A DNA stretch of 31,572 nucleotides from JACJWR01 sp964627505 (GCA_964627505.1 CAZVKB010000019.1:1-31572), one strand, 5' to 3'; shown: positions 18,257-27,005, numbered from the stretch's first letter. The notes: generated from the sequence alone by a model not told the origin. Program-made: numbers and translations.

Positions 18257-21243
18257 GCACACCCGCGCCCGACAATGCCGCTCCGGGAGTCACTCGGGTC
18301 ATGGCAGCCTGGGGAGTACTGTCCAGCCTGGCGATCGTCGCCGTCGTCGCGTTACCCGCCGAACCTTCCGGCTGGGTCACCACCTTCATGGCTGTCGCGA
18401 CAGTGCTGGTGGTGGGGGTCGCAGTGGTCACCCGAGACTTGTACGGCCTGACCGCGTGGCGCATCTTTGCCGTGGGCCTGTTTTTGTGGGTGGCTTCGGA
18501 GTTGGTGCTCAATATCGAACAGTTGCCGGTGGCCGCCGTGGAAGTCCTCAACGTCGGCAACGCGCTGCGGCTTGTGGGCTACCTGGGATTGATCATCGGC
18601 GCCCTCCTGTTGGTGCACCGGCGGCACAATGCCCGGGACACCACCACCGTGACCGATTCGCTGATCGTGCTGGCGGCCGGTGCCGGCGTGCTGGCGTGGA
18701 CCACGCTGGATGCGGCCATGAGCAACGAACAACTTGGGCCGGTCAGCACCTCCATCCTCGCCGGGTACGCCATTTTCGATCTGGTATTGCTCAGCGTGGT
18801 GGTCCGGCTGTGGTTCGCCTCTACCAACAGCACCAACCGCGGGATCCGCCTGTTGTCGGCGGCCTTTTTATGGCTGCTGCTCGCCGACTTGGCCGCCCAA
18901 TTCGCGGTGGCCACCGGCGGGATCGGTGCCGCAACGCCGGAATGGGCCGAAGTTCCCTATGTGGCGTTCTTGGCGGTCAGCGGCCTGGCCGCCTTGGACC
19001 CGGATGCCACCCGGGTCCCGCCCGGCGACTCTGATGCCACCGGCATCCACCGCAGCCGCATCATCGCCCTGCTGATCATCAGCATGCTGGTCCCGACGGC
19101 AGCCCTGATCGTGTTGAAGCAGGAGTGGTCGGGCTATGAGATGTTGGCGGTGCTCGGCCTCACCGGGCTGCTGACCATCTTGATCTCGCTGCGCATCAGC
19201 CTGCTGTTGCTGGACTACCGGTACGTGATCAATCGCAGCCAGGTGTTGGCCCGCGCCACCGAGGCCCTCTCCAGTGTCGAGACCACCGCCGACCTCGATG
19301 CATTGGCCCCATATTGGGTGAGCAAGCTGGGCGAACGCTCCGATGTCGCCCACCTGTCGTGCACCGTGCACCACGGCGAGGCGGATCCGACCGAACCCGC
19401 CACACTGGCGTTGCCGGTTGGCTGCACCGGCCGCACGCTGATCGTGACGTCGAAACGGCCGATCGATGCCGGGCTGCGCGCCTCGCTCGACACCTTCGTG
19501 GACGCCCTCAACAACGCTTATGAACGAGTCTCGTTGCAAGGCCAATTGGTCGAAGACATCAGCCGACGCCGCACCGCCGCCCTGCTGCAGCAATCGTTGG
19601 ACGTCGTCGCGCTCGTGTCCGAAGCCGGGGCGATCGAATTCTGCACTCCGGCCATTACCTCCCTCACCGGGTTGACCCCCGAACAGGCTGAAGGGATGCC
19701 GTGGCGCGCCCTGTTCCACGACCATGATGCCGCGGACGGTGTGCTCAAACGTTCTCGGAAGGTCGGCGCGCTGTCGGCACCGCTGAGTACCAGCACGAGC
19801 ACCGGCGACGTGCGCCACCTCGACGTGCGGGTGCGCTGGCTGGATGAGGATCGGCAATTTGTCGCCACCCATCACGACGTCACCGAACGCCGGGAGTTGG
19901 AGGAGGCGCTGCGCCAGCAGGCGTTCCACGACCCCCTCACCGGCTTGGCCAACCGACTGGTGTTCCGCGATCAACTCAACCGGGCCCTCAAGCGGGCGCG
20001 CCGCTCGCCGCTGGAATTCGTCTGCATGATGATCGACCTCGACGATTTCAAGGCAGTCAACGACACTTTGGGCCACCCCGCCGGGGACGAGTTGCTGCGC
20101 ACCGTGGCACACCGCCTCACCGATTCCCTACGGGAAGGCGACACCCCAGCCCGGCTCGGCGGCGACGAGTTTGCGGTGATCCTGGAAAACACCTGGTCGG
20201 TGTCAGACGCCAAGGTGGTCGCCCAGCGGATTCTGGATCGGCTCAGCCAACCGGTAAAACTCGGCGACACCGAAGTAGTGGTGGGGGCGAGCATCGGTGT
20301 GGCGGTCGGCAATGCCACCACCGCCGAAGCTGATGAGCTGGCGCGCAACGCCGACTTGGCGCTCTACCGGGCCAAATCGTCCGGCAAGAACCAGTTCTTC
20401 ATCTACGAACCCGGGATGCATGCCGATGCGCTCTCTCGCTTGACACTCACCGCGGAACTTCGGGAGGCGGTCGATGCCGGCAGTCTCGAGCTGACCTTCC
20501 AACCGATTGTTGATCTGGTGACTGGCGGTTTGGCTGGATTCGCGGGCAACCTGGCATGGGAACACGGCGAACGGGGCCAACTGCCACCAGCGGAGTTTCT
20601 CCCCGTGGCCGAAAGCAGTGGGCTCATCACCAAGCTCGGTGCCCAAACGATGTCCCGCGCGATGGCGATCGTCGCCAGGTGGCAGCGCGCCTATCCACTG
20701 CACTCCGACCTGCGCCTGAGTTTGAAGGTCACTGCCCGGCAACTAGCGGACGACAACTTCGTGGAGTCCGTGCACAAGGCGGTGAGCACGAGCGGGATCA
20801 GCGCATCGTCGGTGATGTTGGAGATCAGTGAGGGGGTGTTGTTGCCCGGCAATGCCCTGACCACACAACGGCTCGCCCAACTGACGGCAATCGGCATGTC
20901 GGTGTACATCGACGAATGGGGCGAGGGCTGGTCCTCGCTGCGCCACCTCGACGCCCTGCACGTCTCGGGGCTCAAACTCACCGAATCGTTCATCGCGGAC
21001 GTGCCCAGCCAACGCCAAACCGGCATGGCCCGAGCCGTACTCGACCTCGCGGGCTCGCTCGAGATGGAGGCAGTGATACCCACCGCAGTGACCAGGCCCG
21101 AGCAATGCGCGGCACTCGTGGAGTTGGGGTATCGGCTCGGTCAAGGTGACTTGCTCGGACCTGTCATGGGCGCCGGTGAGGCTGAACATACGATGACGGC
21201 CATGGCCCCGGCCCCGTGGCCCCGACAGGCTCGGGTCCACTAG
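18223..21243 (+). CDS. membrane PAS-GGDEF protein with degenerate EAL domain
   Basis: This protein of about 1006 aa begins with some nine to ten membrane helices (to about residue 335), an unusual integral sensor. A linker and PAS domain follow (about 445-565), then a GGDEF domain (565-735) and an EAL-like domain (740-985). GGDEF is intact at 646-650, with an REGD inhibitory site at 637-640 and MIDLDDFKAVNDTLGH. The EAL domain is eroded: the EAL motif reads AGFAGNLAWEHG near 772-783, DDFG(T/S)G reads DEWGEG, and KxD reads KLT. It is therefore probably an active cyclase with a non-catalytic, perhaps ligand-binding, EAL. The start is uncertain: neither ATG 18223 nor GTG 18253 has a clear Shine-Dalgarno. 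Confidence 0.92.
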   Translation: MFASPTESLDVSTPAPDNAAPGVTRVMAAWGVLSSLAIVAVVALPAEPSGWVTTFMAVATVLVVGVAVVTRDLYGLTAWRIFAVGLFLWVASELVLNIEQLPVAAVEVLNVGNALRLVGYLGLIIGALLLVHRRHNARDTTTVTDSLIVLAAGAGVLAWTTLDAAMSNEQLGPVSTSILAGYAIFDLVLLSVVVRLWFASTNSTNRGIRLLSAAFLWLLLADLAAQFAVATGGIGAATPEWAEVPYVAFLAVSGLAALDPDATRVPPGDSDATGIHRSRIIALLIISMLVPTAALIVLKQEWSGYEMLAVLGLTGLLTILISLRISLLLLDYRYVINRSQVLARATEALSSVETTADLDALAPYWVSKLGERSDVAHLSCTVHHGEADPTEPATLALPVGCTGRTLIVTSKRPIDAGLRASLDTFVDALNNAYERVSLQGQLVEDISRRRTAALLQQSLDVVALVSEAGAIEFCTPAITSLTGLTPEQAEGMPWRALFHDHDAADGVLKRSRKVGALSAPLSTSTSTGDVRHLDVRVRWLDEDRQFVATHHDVTERRELEEALRQQAFHDPLTGLANRLVFRDQLNRALKRARRSPLEFVCMMIDLDDFKAVNDTLGHPAGDELLRTVAHRLTDSLREGDTPARLGGDEFAVILENTWSVSDAKVVAQRILDRLSQPVKLGDTEVVVGASIGVAVGNATTAEADELARNADLALYRAKSSGKNQFFIYEPGMHADALSRLTLTAELREAVDAGSLELTFQPIVDLVTGGLAGFAGNLAWEHGERGQLPPAEFLPVAESSGLITKLGAQTMSRAMAIVARWQRAYPLHSDLRLSLKVTARQLADDNFVESVHKAVSTSGISASSVMLEISEGVLLPGNALTTQRLAQLTAIGMSVYIDEWGEGWSSLRHLDALHVSGLKLTESFIADVPSQRQTGMARAVLDLAGSLEMEAVIPTAVTRPEQCAALVELGYRLGQGDLLGPVMGAGEAEHTMTAMAPAPWPRQARVH

Positions 21244-21265
21244 GAGGATGGGTCACACCTCACCC

Positions 21266-22537
21266 TCACTCTGCGTCAACGTCGAGGGCATCGGCGCGAC
21301 TGTGATTCATCCCGCGCAACCCGGGGAGCAGCAAGGCCACCACGCCCATCACCGTGACCACCACTGCCACCGCGATAAACACCGGCACCACCCCCAGCGC
21401 CTGCACTCCCGGGCCGATCATCACAAATCCGATCGGACCCGCCACATAGGCAGCTGAGGTGAGCATGGACACCACCCGGCCCCGCAACTGAAACGGGGTC
21501 CGGTTTTGCATCACCAGATTCACCACCGGACCCACGGGGCCATAGGCCAGCCCCGAAGCGAAGCCGAAAACCAAGAACAGCGGCAGCGGCGGAAACACCG
21601 ACATGCCAAACACACACAGACCTGCGAGCAAAATCGACCAACCGAATGTCGCCCGCGACGGCCAGCGATGGCCCACGGCCGAATACACCAGCGCCCCGAC
21701 CACCCCGCCGAGGCCCATGGCCATCACCGAGAACCCCAACGACGTGGGTTCGTTCAGCGCTTCAAAATGTACCGGCAGCACCACCCCTTCCACCGGCAAC
21801 CACACCCCCACCACCACCATGCTGATCACGGCCATCCCCCGCAACGGGCGATCCATCCAGATGTAACGCGCCCCCTCCCACGTGCCCTTGAGGATGCCGC
21901 TGGGGCGCTCGTGCGCCGCCGGCCGGCCTGCCCCAGGCACCCGCAGAACCATCATCACCAAGCTGCTCAAGGCGAACATGCCCGCACTGATCCAATAGGT
22001 AGGTGCCGCCCCCAGCAGCCCGAGTGCCAAGCCGCCCACACCCGGTCCGACCAGAAATGCCGCCCCCCACACTGCCTCGTGCAGCCCGTTGACGCGTTCC
22101 CGAGTCAGTCCGGTGGCCGCCGCGACCTCCGGCAAGACTGTCTCCCGGGCACTCACCCCAGCGGGATCGAACACTGCCCCCAACACGGCCAGTCCTGCCA
22201 ACAGTCCAAAGGACAGCCCAATCGTGGCGTCACAGATCGGCACCAGCGCCACTGAGATCATCGACAGCAGGTCGCTGAACACGGCCACCCGTCGGCGTCC
22301 AATGGTGTCCACCACCGCACCGGCAAACAGGAATGACAGCGCCAGCGGCAACGCAGTAATCGCCCCGATCGCACCTGCGGCTGCGGCACTCCCGGTGAGT
22401 TCGAGCACCAGCCATGGAAACGCCACCATGGTGACGCCATTGGCCACACCGCTGAAGAGCGTGGAAGTTTCTAGTACCAGCAGCGGGGTCAGCCGACGTA
22501 CGCCTGCGGAGTTCACGGTAGTCGAACCCGCTTGCAC
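21266..22537 (-). CDS. MFS transporter (DHA3/EntS-like exporter)
   Basis: This 423-aa membrane protein shows 11-12 hydrophobic segments and the MFS loop motif after helix 2, AGAVVDTIGRRRVAVFSD (Asp77, Arg81-83). A second cytoplasmic loop follows helix 6 (PGAGRPAAHERPSGILKGTW). The overall pattern, with VLPEVAAATGLTRERVNGL in the loop between helices 4 and 5, is typical of MFS_3/DHA3 exporters for small hydrophobic compounds, siderophores or drugs. It starts with GTG directly after the TAA stop of the DUF3817 gene, so translation is probably coupled. It converges on the GGDEF-EAL gene with 22 bases between. The substrate is unknown. Confidence 0.9.
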   Translation of the reverse strand: MQAGSTTVNSAGVRRLTPLLVLETSTLFSGVANGVTMVAFPWLVLELTGSAAAAGAIGAITALPLALSFLFAGAVVDTIGRRRVAVFSDLLSMISVALVPICDATIGLSFGLLAGLAVLGAVFDPAGVSARETVLPEVAAATGLTRERVNGLHEAVWGAAFLVGPGVGGLALGLLGAAPTYWISAGMFALSSLVMMVLRVPGAGRPAAHERPSGILKGTWEGARYIWMDRPLRGMAVISMVVVGVWLPVEGVVLPVHFEALNEPTSLGFSVMAMGLGGVVGALVYSAVGHRWPSRATFGWSILLAGLCVFGMSVFPPLPLFLVFGFASGLAYGPVGPVVNLVMQNRTPFQLRGRVVSMLTSAAYVAGPIGFVMIGPGVQALGVVPVFIAVAVVVTVMGVVALLLPGLRGMNHSRADALDVDAE

Positions 22538-22855
22538 TTAAGCCGGCGTGCCGGACTGCGCCAGTTGCGGTTTGATCTCCTCGGCCACCCGATGTTCGGC
22601 GTAGAAAGAGACAAACGGGATGGTGCCGGCCAGCATCACCAACACCATTTTGACGACGCTGAACTTAGCCCGCAGCCCCACGTCGATCACAGTCACCAGG
22701 TAGATCATGTAGAGGAAACCGTGGATCGGGCTGACGACTTTGGACAACGTCGGTTGCCCGAACCCGTATCGCATGATCACTGCGAACGTCAGGATCAGCA
22801 GCATCACGCCCACGATGTAGGCCATAATCCGGAACCGTATGAATGCACCGCGCAC
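22538..22855 (-). CDS. DUF3817 membrane protein
   Basis: This 105-aa protein has three hydrophobic segments (about residues 8-27, 43-62 and 69-86) and the family-like stretches FRIMAYIVGVMLLILTFAVI and SPIHGFLYMIYLVTVIDVGL. DUF3817 proteins are common in actinobacteria, sometimes fused to or near SURF1-like or GMP synthase genes; their function is not established. It lies 8 bases after the SURF1-like gene on the same strand and is abutted by the MFS transporter gene, so the three are probably one transcript. Confidence 0.85.
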   Translation of the reverse strand: MRGAFIRFRIMAYIVGVMLLILTFAVIMRYGFGQPTLSKVVSPIHGFLYMIYLVTVIDVGLRAKFSVVKMVLVMLAGTIPFVSFYAEHRVAEEIKPQLAQSGTPA

Positions 22856-22863
22856 AGCGACGA

Positions 22864-23178
22864 CTACCTTTCCTCGACCACACCATCGGCATCAGCTTGG
22901 ACCTGTTCGGCAGCGACCGAGGCCGCCTCGGCAGCTTCCAGCTCCGCCTGTTCGGCATCCACCTTGCGCTGGTCGCTCATGAACCGCCACCAGAACCAGC
23001 CCACGAAACCAGTGAAGATCACCCAGTTCACAGCGTAGGCGTAATTGCGCCACGGCTGCACGGACGCCCCTGGCGGGTGCGGGGCGCTGGCCACCGACCA
23101 CTGCCACTGCGCCATCCGTAAGAAGGCGATCATGAGCACGAGGCACAGGATGTGCCACGGGATCCAGCGCCGCGACAT
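22864..23178 (-). CDS. small membrane protein resembling the SURF1 N-terminus
   Basis: This 104-aa protein starts MSRRWIPWHILCLVLMIAFL and continues RMAQWQW, which resembles the first helix of SURF1-family cytochrome oxidase assembly factors (LGxWQW). A second helix follows (NWVIFTGFVGWFWWRFM), then an Ala/Glu/Val-rich acidic tail (about 75-104) that may be a coiled coil. Proteins of this kind are encoded beside DUF3817 in actinobacteria, but I know no assigned function. The ATG at 23178 has TGAGG about 10 bases upstream and is preferred to the longer frame up to 23211. The true SURF1 periplasmic domain is absent, so cytochrome oxidase assembly is only a suggestion. Confidence 0.7.
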   Translation of the reverse strand: MSRRWIPWHILCLVLMIAFLRMAQWQWSVASAPHPPGASVQPWRNYAYAVNWVIFTGFVGWFWWRFMSDQRKVDAEQAELEAAEAASVAAEQVQADADGVVEER

Positions 23179-23249
23179 GACGTATTGCCTCACGCCACCA
23201 CGGTACGACACCCGTAGGGCCGGCCTGGCGCGCCGGGTTGCCAGCCCAG

Positions 23250-23636
23250 CTACGACGTGCGCGCCGGGGGCGGGGAATCAGGGTCTGAGTCGGCGATCTG
23301 GTCGGGATCCAGACCATGTGCGGCCGCGATGGCCGCCTGCTGCGAAGCGGCGGCCTTCCGCCTTTCGGCTTTGGTGGCGTATCGCGGCAAGGCATGCACC
23401 CCGGCTGGCAGGGGCGCATTTTCGTCGAACTTGATGCGTGCGAGTTGCTTGCGCATGGAGAAGTAGATCACTACGACCGCCACAATCAGGAACGCCAACG
23501 ACAGGAACCCATAGAAGCCTGGTGTCACTCGATTCGGGTCCACGGGCAATTCGGCCGGGGCGGGCAGCGGGGTCGCAGCGGGTAGCGGTGTTTCGGCCAG
23601 CGGCAACGTCAGGACCAAAGCCAGCAACGTACTCAC
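23250..23636 (-). CDS. small single-helix membrane protein downstream of mca (Rv1083-like)
   Basis: This 128-aa protein starts with GTG. A short hydrophobic N-terminus and a Pro/Ala-rich segment lead to PVDPNRVTPGFYGFLSLAFL, a transmembrane helix (about residues 39-60). A basic juxtamembrane stretch MRKQLARIKF and a polar tail with KAERRKAAASQQAAIAAAHG follow. The pattern (DPxxVTPG, helix, MxxxLxRI/V) is conserved in actinobacterial proteins encoded right after mca, such as Rv1083, whose function is unknown. GGGGAG lies 8 bases before the GTG, and the GTG overlaps the mca stop (GTGA), so the two are translationally coupled. A role beside mycothiol detoxification is suggested only by position. 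Confidence 0.8.
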   Translation of the reverse strand: MSTLLALVLTLPLAETPLPAATPLPAPAELPVDPNRVTPGFYGFLSLAFLIVAVVVIYFSMRKQLARIKFDENAPLPAGVHALPRYATKAERRKAAASQQAAIAAAHGLDPDQIADSDPDSPPPARTS

Positions 23637-24550
23637 GGAGTATCTCCCCTCACCGGTGCTCGCCACACGAGCTCACCCGGGCTCTGATCGGCTGTGATGC
23701 CAGCGAATAGGTCGTCCTCTGGCAGTGTGTACGGAATCCGCGCCGCCACCAGTTCGAAGTCTTCCGTGGGCCACACCTGCTGATGGGTCGTGCGGGGAAT
23801 CGCAAACCAGGTGCCCTCGGGATCCACTTGCGTGGCATGGGCCTTGAGTGCTGCTTCGCGAAGTTCAAAGAAGTCGGCACAGTCCACTCGGGTGGTCACC
23901 CGGTCACTCTTCGGCGGTCGATCCGCCCAGTGTTCCAGCCACTCTCCGAATGGGGAGGTGCCACCGGCTGCCACGACTGCGGCATCCAAGCGCTGGAGCC
24001 GCTCGAGGTGGAACGTGACGTCGTAGTACAACTTCAACGGCGCCCACGGGGGCAGGTCCGGGTCGGTGCTGTACTCGGGATCGGCGGCCGCGGTGAATGC
24101 CGCCACCGATACTTCGTGGGTGCGAATGTGATCGGGGTGCGGGTAGCCGCCGTGCTCGTCGTAGGTGACGAGCACATGCGGGCGGAACTTGCGGATTTCG
24201 GCAACGAGTGGCGCGGTGACGTCGGTCAACGGCAGGGCCGCGAAACTGCCCGGAGGCAGTTCCGCTTCGGTGTCCGGGTCGGGGAAGCCGGAGTCGGCGA
24301 ATCCCAACCAGACGTGTTCCACCCCCAGCAACTCGGCGGCTCGGGCCATTTCCTCCCGACGGACTTCAGCGATATCGCGCCCGGCCAGGTCGAATTTGTC
24401 GTTGAGGATGTCTCCGCGTTCGCCGCCGGTGGCGGTGACCACCAGGACGCGCGCACCGCTGCGCACATACTTGGCCATCATGGCCGCGCCCTTGGAAGAT
24501 TCGTCATCGGGATGGGCATGCACTGCCATCAGCCTGAGTGGTTCGGCCAT
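23633..24550 (-). CDS. mca: mycothiol S-conjugate amidase
   Basis: This 305-aa enzyme of the LmbE/PIG-L deacetylase fold has the zinc site AHPDDESSKG (His13, Asp16) and GGYPHPDH (His141). Asp15 is the likely general base. HAHPDDESSKGAAMMAKY is characteristic of Mca rather than of MshB, the paralog in mycothiol synthesis. Mca cleaves mycothiol conjugates of electrophiles and antibiotics to a mercapturic acid and GlcN-inositol, so this organism is expected to use mycothiol. The ATG at 24550 follows GGGA; the longer frame upstream overlaps the divergent DUF4307 gene and is not conserved. The gene is divergent from DUF4307-greA, the common actinobacterial arrangement, and is followed by the coupled small membrane protein. 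Confidence 0.95.
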   Translation of the reverse strand: MAEPLRLMAVHAHPDDESSKGAAMMAKYVRSGARVLVVTATGGERGDILNDKFDLAGRDIAEVRREEMARAAELLGVEHVWLGFADSGFPDPDTEAELPPGSFAALPLTDVTAPLVAEIRKFRPHVLVTYDEHGGYPHPDHIRTHEVSVAAFTAAADPEYSTDPDLPPWAPLKLYYDVTFHLERLQRLDAAVVAAGGTSPFGEWLEHWADRPPKSDRVTTRVDCADFFELREAALKAHATQVDPEGTWFAIPRTTHQQVWPTEDFELVAARIPYTLPEDDLFAGITADQSPGELVWRAPVRGDTP

Positions 24551-24631
24551 GAGTGTCCCGTCGTGAGTTGGAAAGTTGTCTGCAAGGCTAGTGTCCCAAT
24601 GCGGTGCGCACGCGATGAAGGGAGCCTGGCG

Positions 24632-25096
24632 ATGATCGACGAACGCACTCTGCCACCTGAGCTGAAACTGCGCTATGGCGTGCATCCGCGTAACCGCTGG
24701 CTCACCGGCCTCGTGGTGGCCCTGGGGGTGCTGGTGCTGGTGGCAGCTTCCTGGACGGCGTGGATCGTGGCCAATCCCAGTGTGGCGGCCAAACTGCTGG
24801 TGTGGGAGGCCGTCGCCGACGACCGCACCACCGTTACTTGGGAGGTGCAGCGCACCGGGTCCGAGCCGGTGGTGTGTGTGCTGCGGGTGGCCGACGCGAA
24901 CCGCCACGACGTGGGGTACGCGGTGGTCACACTGCCACCTGGCGAAGATTACGTGCAACCTACGTATGATGTGCGCACACGCGCGCCCGGGCGGGTGGTG
25001 GAACTGCTTGGATGTGCCGAGGGGCAAACACCGATCGTGGCCGCCCCCGAGTTTCCACCAGGTACCGAAAACCCACCCCAGCCTTGGACGCCTTAA
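24632..25096 (+). CDS. DUF4307 membrane protein
   Basis: This 154-aa protein has an N-terminal cytoplasmic segment (DERTLPPELKLRYG), one membrane helix (about residues 25-46) and an extracytoplasmic domain with VTWEVQRTGSEPVVCVLRV and two cysteines that could pair (in VVCVLRV and LLGCAEG). This is the DUF4307 family, which is actinobacterium-specific, has unknown function, and is typically encoded between greA and mca. GGGAG lies about 8 bases before the ATG. The 81-base gap to the divergent mca start holds both promoters. The greA gene follows after 19 bases in the same direction, so both are probably co-transcribed. Confidence 0.88.
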   Translation: MIDERTLPPELKLRYGVHPRNRWLTGLVVALGVLVLVAASWTAWIVANPSVAAKLLVWEAVADDRTTVTWEVQRTGSEPVVCVLRVADANRHDVGYAVVTLPPGEDYVQPTYDVRTRAPGRVVELLGCAEGQTPIVAAPEFPPGTENPPQPWTP

Positions 25097-25115
25097 CCAC
25101 CATTGGAGATGCGAC

Positions 25116-25613
25116 ATGACCGACACGCCGGAGACGACGTGGCTGACTGCCGAGGCCTATGAACGCCTCACAGCTGAATTGGCCAACCGCGAAACCGTGG
25201 TACGCAAGGACATCACGGCCAAGATCGAGGCGGCCCGCGAAGAGGGTGACCTACGTGAGAACGGCGGCTATCACGCCGCCAAGGAGGACCAGGGCCACAA
25301 TGAGGCCCGGATCCGGCAACTCAAGCATCTCCTCGAGCATGCTCAAGTGGGCACACCGCCGGAGGCGGCGGAAGGCAAAGCCACCCATGGCACAGTGGTG
25401 ACGGTGCGGTTTGCCGGCGATTCCGACACGGAACGCTATCTCTTGGCGTCTCGGGAAGAGGCCGGCCACTCGGATCTGGCGGTTTTCTCGCCATCGTCCC
25501 CGATCGGGCAGGCACTTCTGGGCGCCCAAGCCGGCGACACCGTTACGTACCAATTGCCCAATGGTCAACCGATGAGCGTTGACGTGGTTGCCGTAGAGCC
25601 GCTCACTGGCTGA
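25116..25613 (+). CDS. greA: transcription elongation factor GreA
   Basis: This 165-aa protein has the usual GreA length and layout. An N-terminal antiparallel coiled coil carries the acidic tip AREEGDLRENGGYHAAKEDQ (Asp45, Glu48 at the tip), and the C-terminal FKBP-like domain contains SPSSPIGQALLGAQAGDTV. GreA inserts its coiled coil through the RNA polymerase secondary channel and stimulates cleavage of backtracked RNA. A ribosome site GGAG lies before the ATG. The tip motif is intact, so it should be active. Its neighbours DUF4307 and mca form the conserved actinobacterial block. It converges on the tandem TetR gene with about 50 bases between; I see only a weak potential hairpin there. 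Confidence 0.96.
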   Translation: MTDTPETTWLTAEAYERLTAELANRETVVRKDITAKIEAAREEGDLRENGGYHAAKEDQGHNEARIRQLKHLLEHAQVGTPPEAAEGKATHGTVVTVRFAGDSDTERYLLASREEAGHSDLAVFSPSSPIGQALLGAQAGDTVTYQLPNGQPMSVDVVAVEPLTG

Positions 25614-25662
25614 GGTCACCGGAAAGCGTTGACCCCGTGAGCGGTCACTCGGTCGGCGTTCT

Positions 25663-26835
25663 TCACGTGGCGAACCCGGCGCTGAAAGGCCCGGCATAGG
25701 GCAAATCGTGCAGGTCATCACCGAAGGCGCCGAGGAACATTACACCCAGGTTTGCGTAATGGTGTGGAGCCGCCGACAACTGGAACGGCGTCAATTCAGG
25801 CAGAAACATGGCCATTCTCGCGAGTTCCAGATTGACCATCCAGAATGGCCGATGCACAGGCCGTAACACTTCGCGCACCCACATTGCGCGACTCAGGTGG
25901 CCCCCGAACTCACGCTCCTCCGGGCCATAGTTGATCCAGAGTTCCAGCGGCGGCACGAGTCGGGTGCAAGCCGCGTACGCCACCAGATGCGCCTTGTCCT
26001 GGAACCGGCTGAGCACTGAGCCACCACCAATGCCCGCGGCACGACCCATCCGCGCGATCGTGGCCCGGCGGTAGCCGACGCTGCCGACCACTCGGATCAC
26101 CGCTTCGGTGAGTTCGGCTTGGGTCTCGTCGAGATCATCCACCTCGCGCAAGAAATGCACAGGGTGACCCTGCGGCGCTGTGCCCGTCCACGGGTTAGCG
26201 GAACACATCGCCACTTGGGCAGCCGCTTGCTCTGCAGTCAGCGGCGGCAGGTTCGGCAGGCTGCGAAGCGACAACATGCGACCCAACGTCAACGCCAACA
26301 GGAGTGCGTTGCCTGCCGTGGCGTGTGCGGAGGCCTTCGCAGGCTCAGGTGTCACCCGCCAGTCGCGGGCCAGCAGTTGCCTCAGCATGGTGCGAGCGTC
26401 TTCGCCCACCACTTCGTCGAGCGCATCGTCGAACAACGACGCGACCAGGAACTCCACGGCGGCTTGCAGCCGTACGTCATCGGATTCGAAAGCGGCGCAG
26501 GCGGCGATGAGATCTGCTGGGTCGCCTTGGTGAGCTGCCACCAGTAACGAGGCGAGGGAATCCTGCAACCAGTCTTTGAGCACTTCGGTCCACACCGAAT
26601 TGCCCAACTCGGGCTTATTTTCGGCGCGCGCATAGACCGCTCCGACTGTCAACTTCGCACGCTTGGCCACCGAGGTGAGCGCCACCTCGTCCCACCCGAC
26701 GTCCACGATTGCGTCGAGGGTGGCCGCTCGAATGGCCATGTCGTTTGCGCGCACGATGTCCCGACGGGTCCGGCGCGGCGTGGTCACCGCACTGGGTGAA
26801 ACCGACGGCTCAGCAAACTTGGAATTACTCGCCAT
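25663..26835 (-). CDS. tandem TetR-type protein with two HTH units
   Basis: This protein of about 390 aa contains two TetR-like repeat units. The first HTH (about residues 33-78) reads DEVALTSVAKRAKLTVGAVY. The second (about 240-287) reads ATIARMGRAAGIGGGSVLSR and FQDKAHLVAY. Each is followed by an alpha-helical ligand-domain-like region. Ordinary TetR regulators have about 200 residues and one HTH, so this looks like a fused duplication that could act as a pseudo-dimer. The first unit keeps the canonical AxRAxLTVGAVYxRFxNK-like pattern better than the second. The ATG at 26835 and a GTG at 26880 are both possible starts; neither has an ideally spaced ribosome site. It lies 171 bases after the ABC permease on the same strand. 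Confidence 0.82.
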   Translation of the reverse strand: MASNSKFAEPSVSPSAVTTPRRTRRDIVRANDMAIRAATLDAIVDVGWDEVALTSVAKRAKLTVGAVYARAENKPELGNSVWTEVLKDWLQDSLASLLVAAHQGDPADLIAACAAFESDDVRLQAAVEFLVASLFDDALDEVVGEDARTMLRQLLARDWRVTPEPAKASAHATAGNALLLALTLGRMLSLRSLPNLPPLTAEQAAAQVAMCSANPWTGTAPQGHPVHFLREVDDLDETQAELTEAVIRVVGSVGYRRATIARMGRAAGIGGGSVLSRFQDKAHLVAYAACTRLVPPLELWINYGPEEREFGGHLSRAMWVREVLRPVHRPFWMVNLELARMAMFLPELTPFQLSAAPHHYANLGVMFLGAFGDDLHDLPYAGPFSAGFAT

Positions 26836-27005
26836 GGCGGCACCAGGTCTCCGTGAGGGGGAAGCGTCCGGCGACGGCACTCCGATGGTTGAACCCCTCC
26901 ATGCTAGTCCGGCAACAGACAGCCGTGAAATCTCGCGTTGCCGGTCGGTTCACGTCAACCGGATGCCGGCTCCTCTCGGCCACACCAGGTCAGGTGCTCG
27001 AGCAG

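Noticed and set aside
24568..24594. Promoter for DUF4307-greA (TTGGAA and TAGTGT)
   Set aside because: The spacer is only 15 bases and both elements are weak.
25614..25662. Bidirectional terminator between greA and the tandem TetR gene
   Set aside because: Only a four-base-pair GTGA/TCAC stem with a bulged extension can be drawn; too weak to call.
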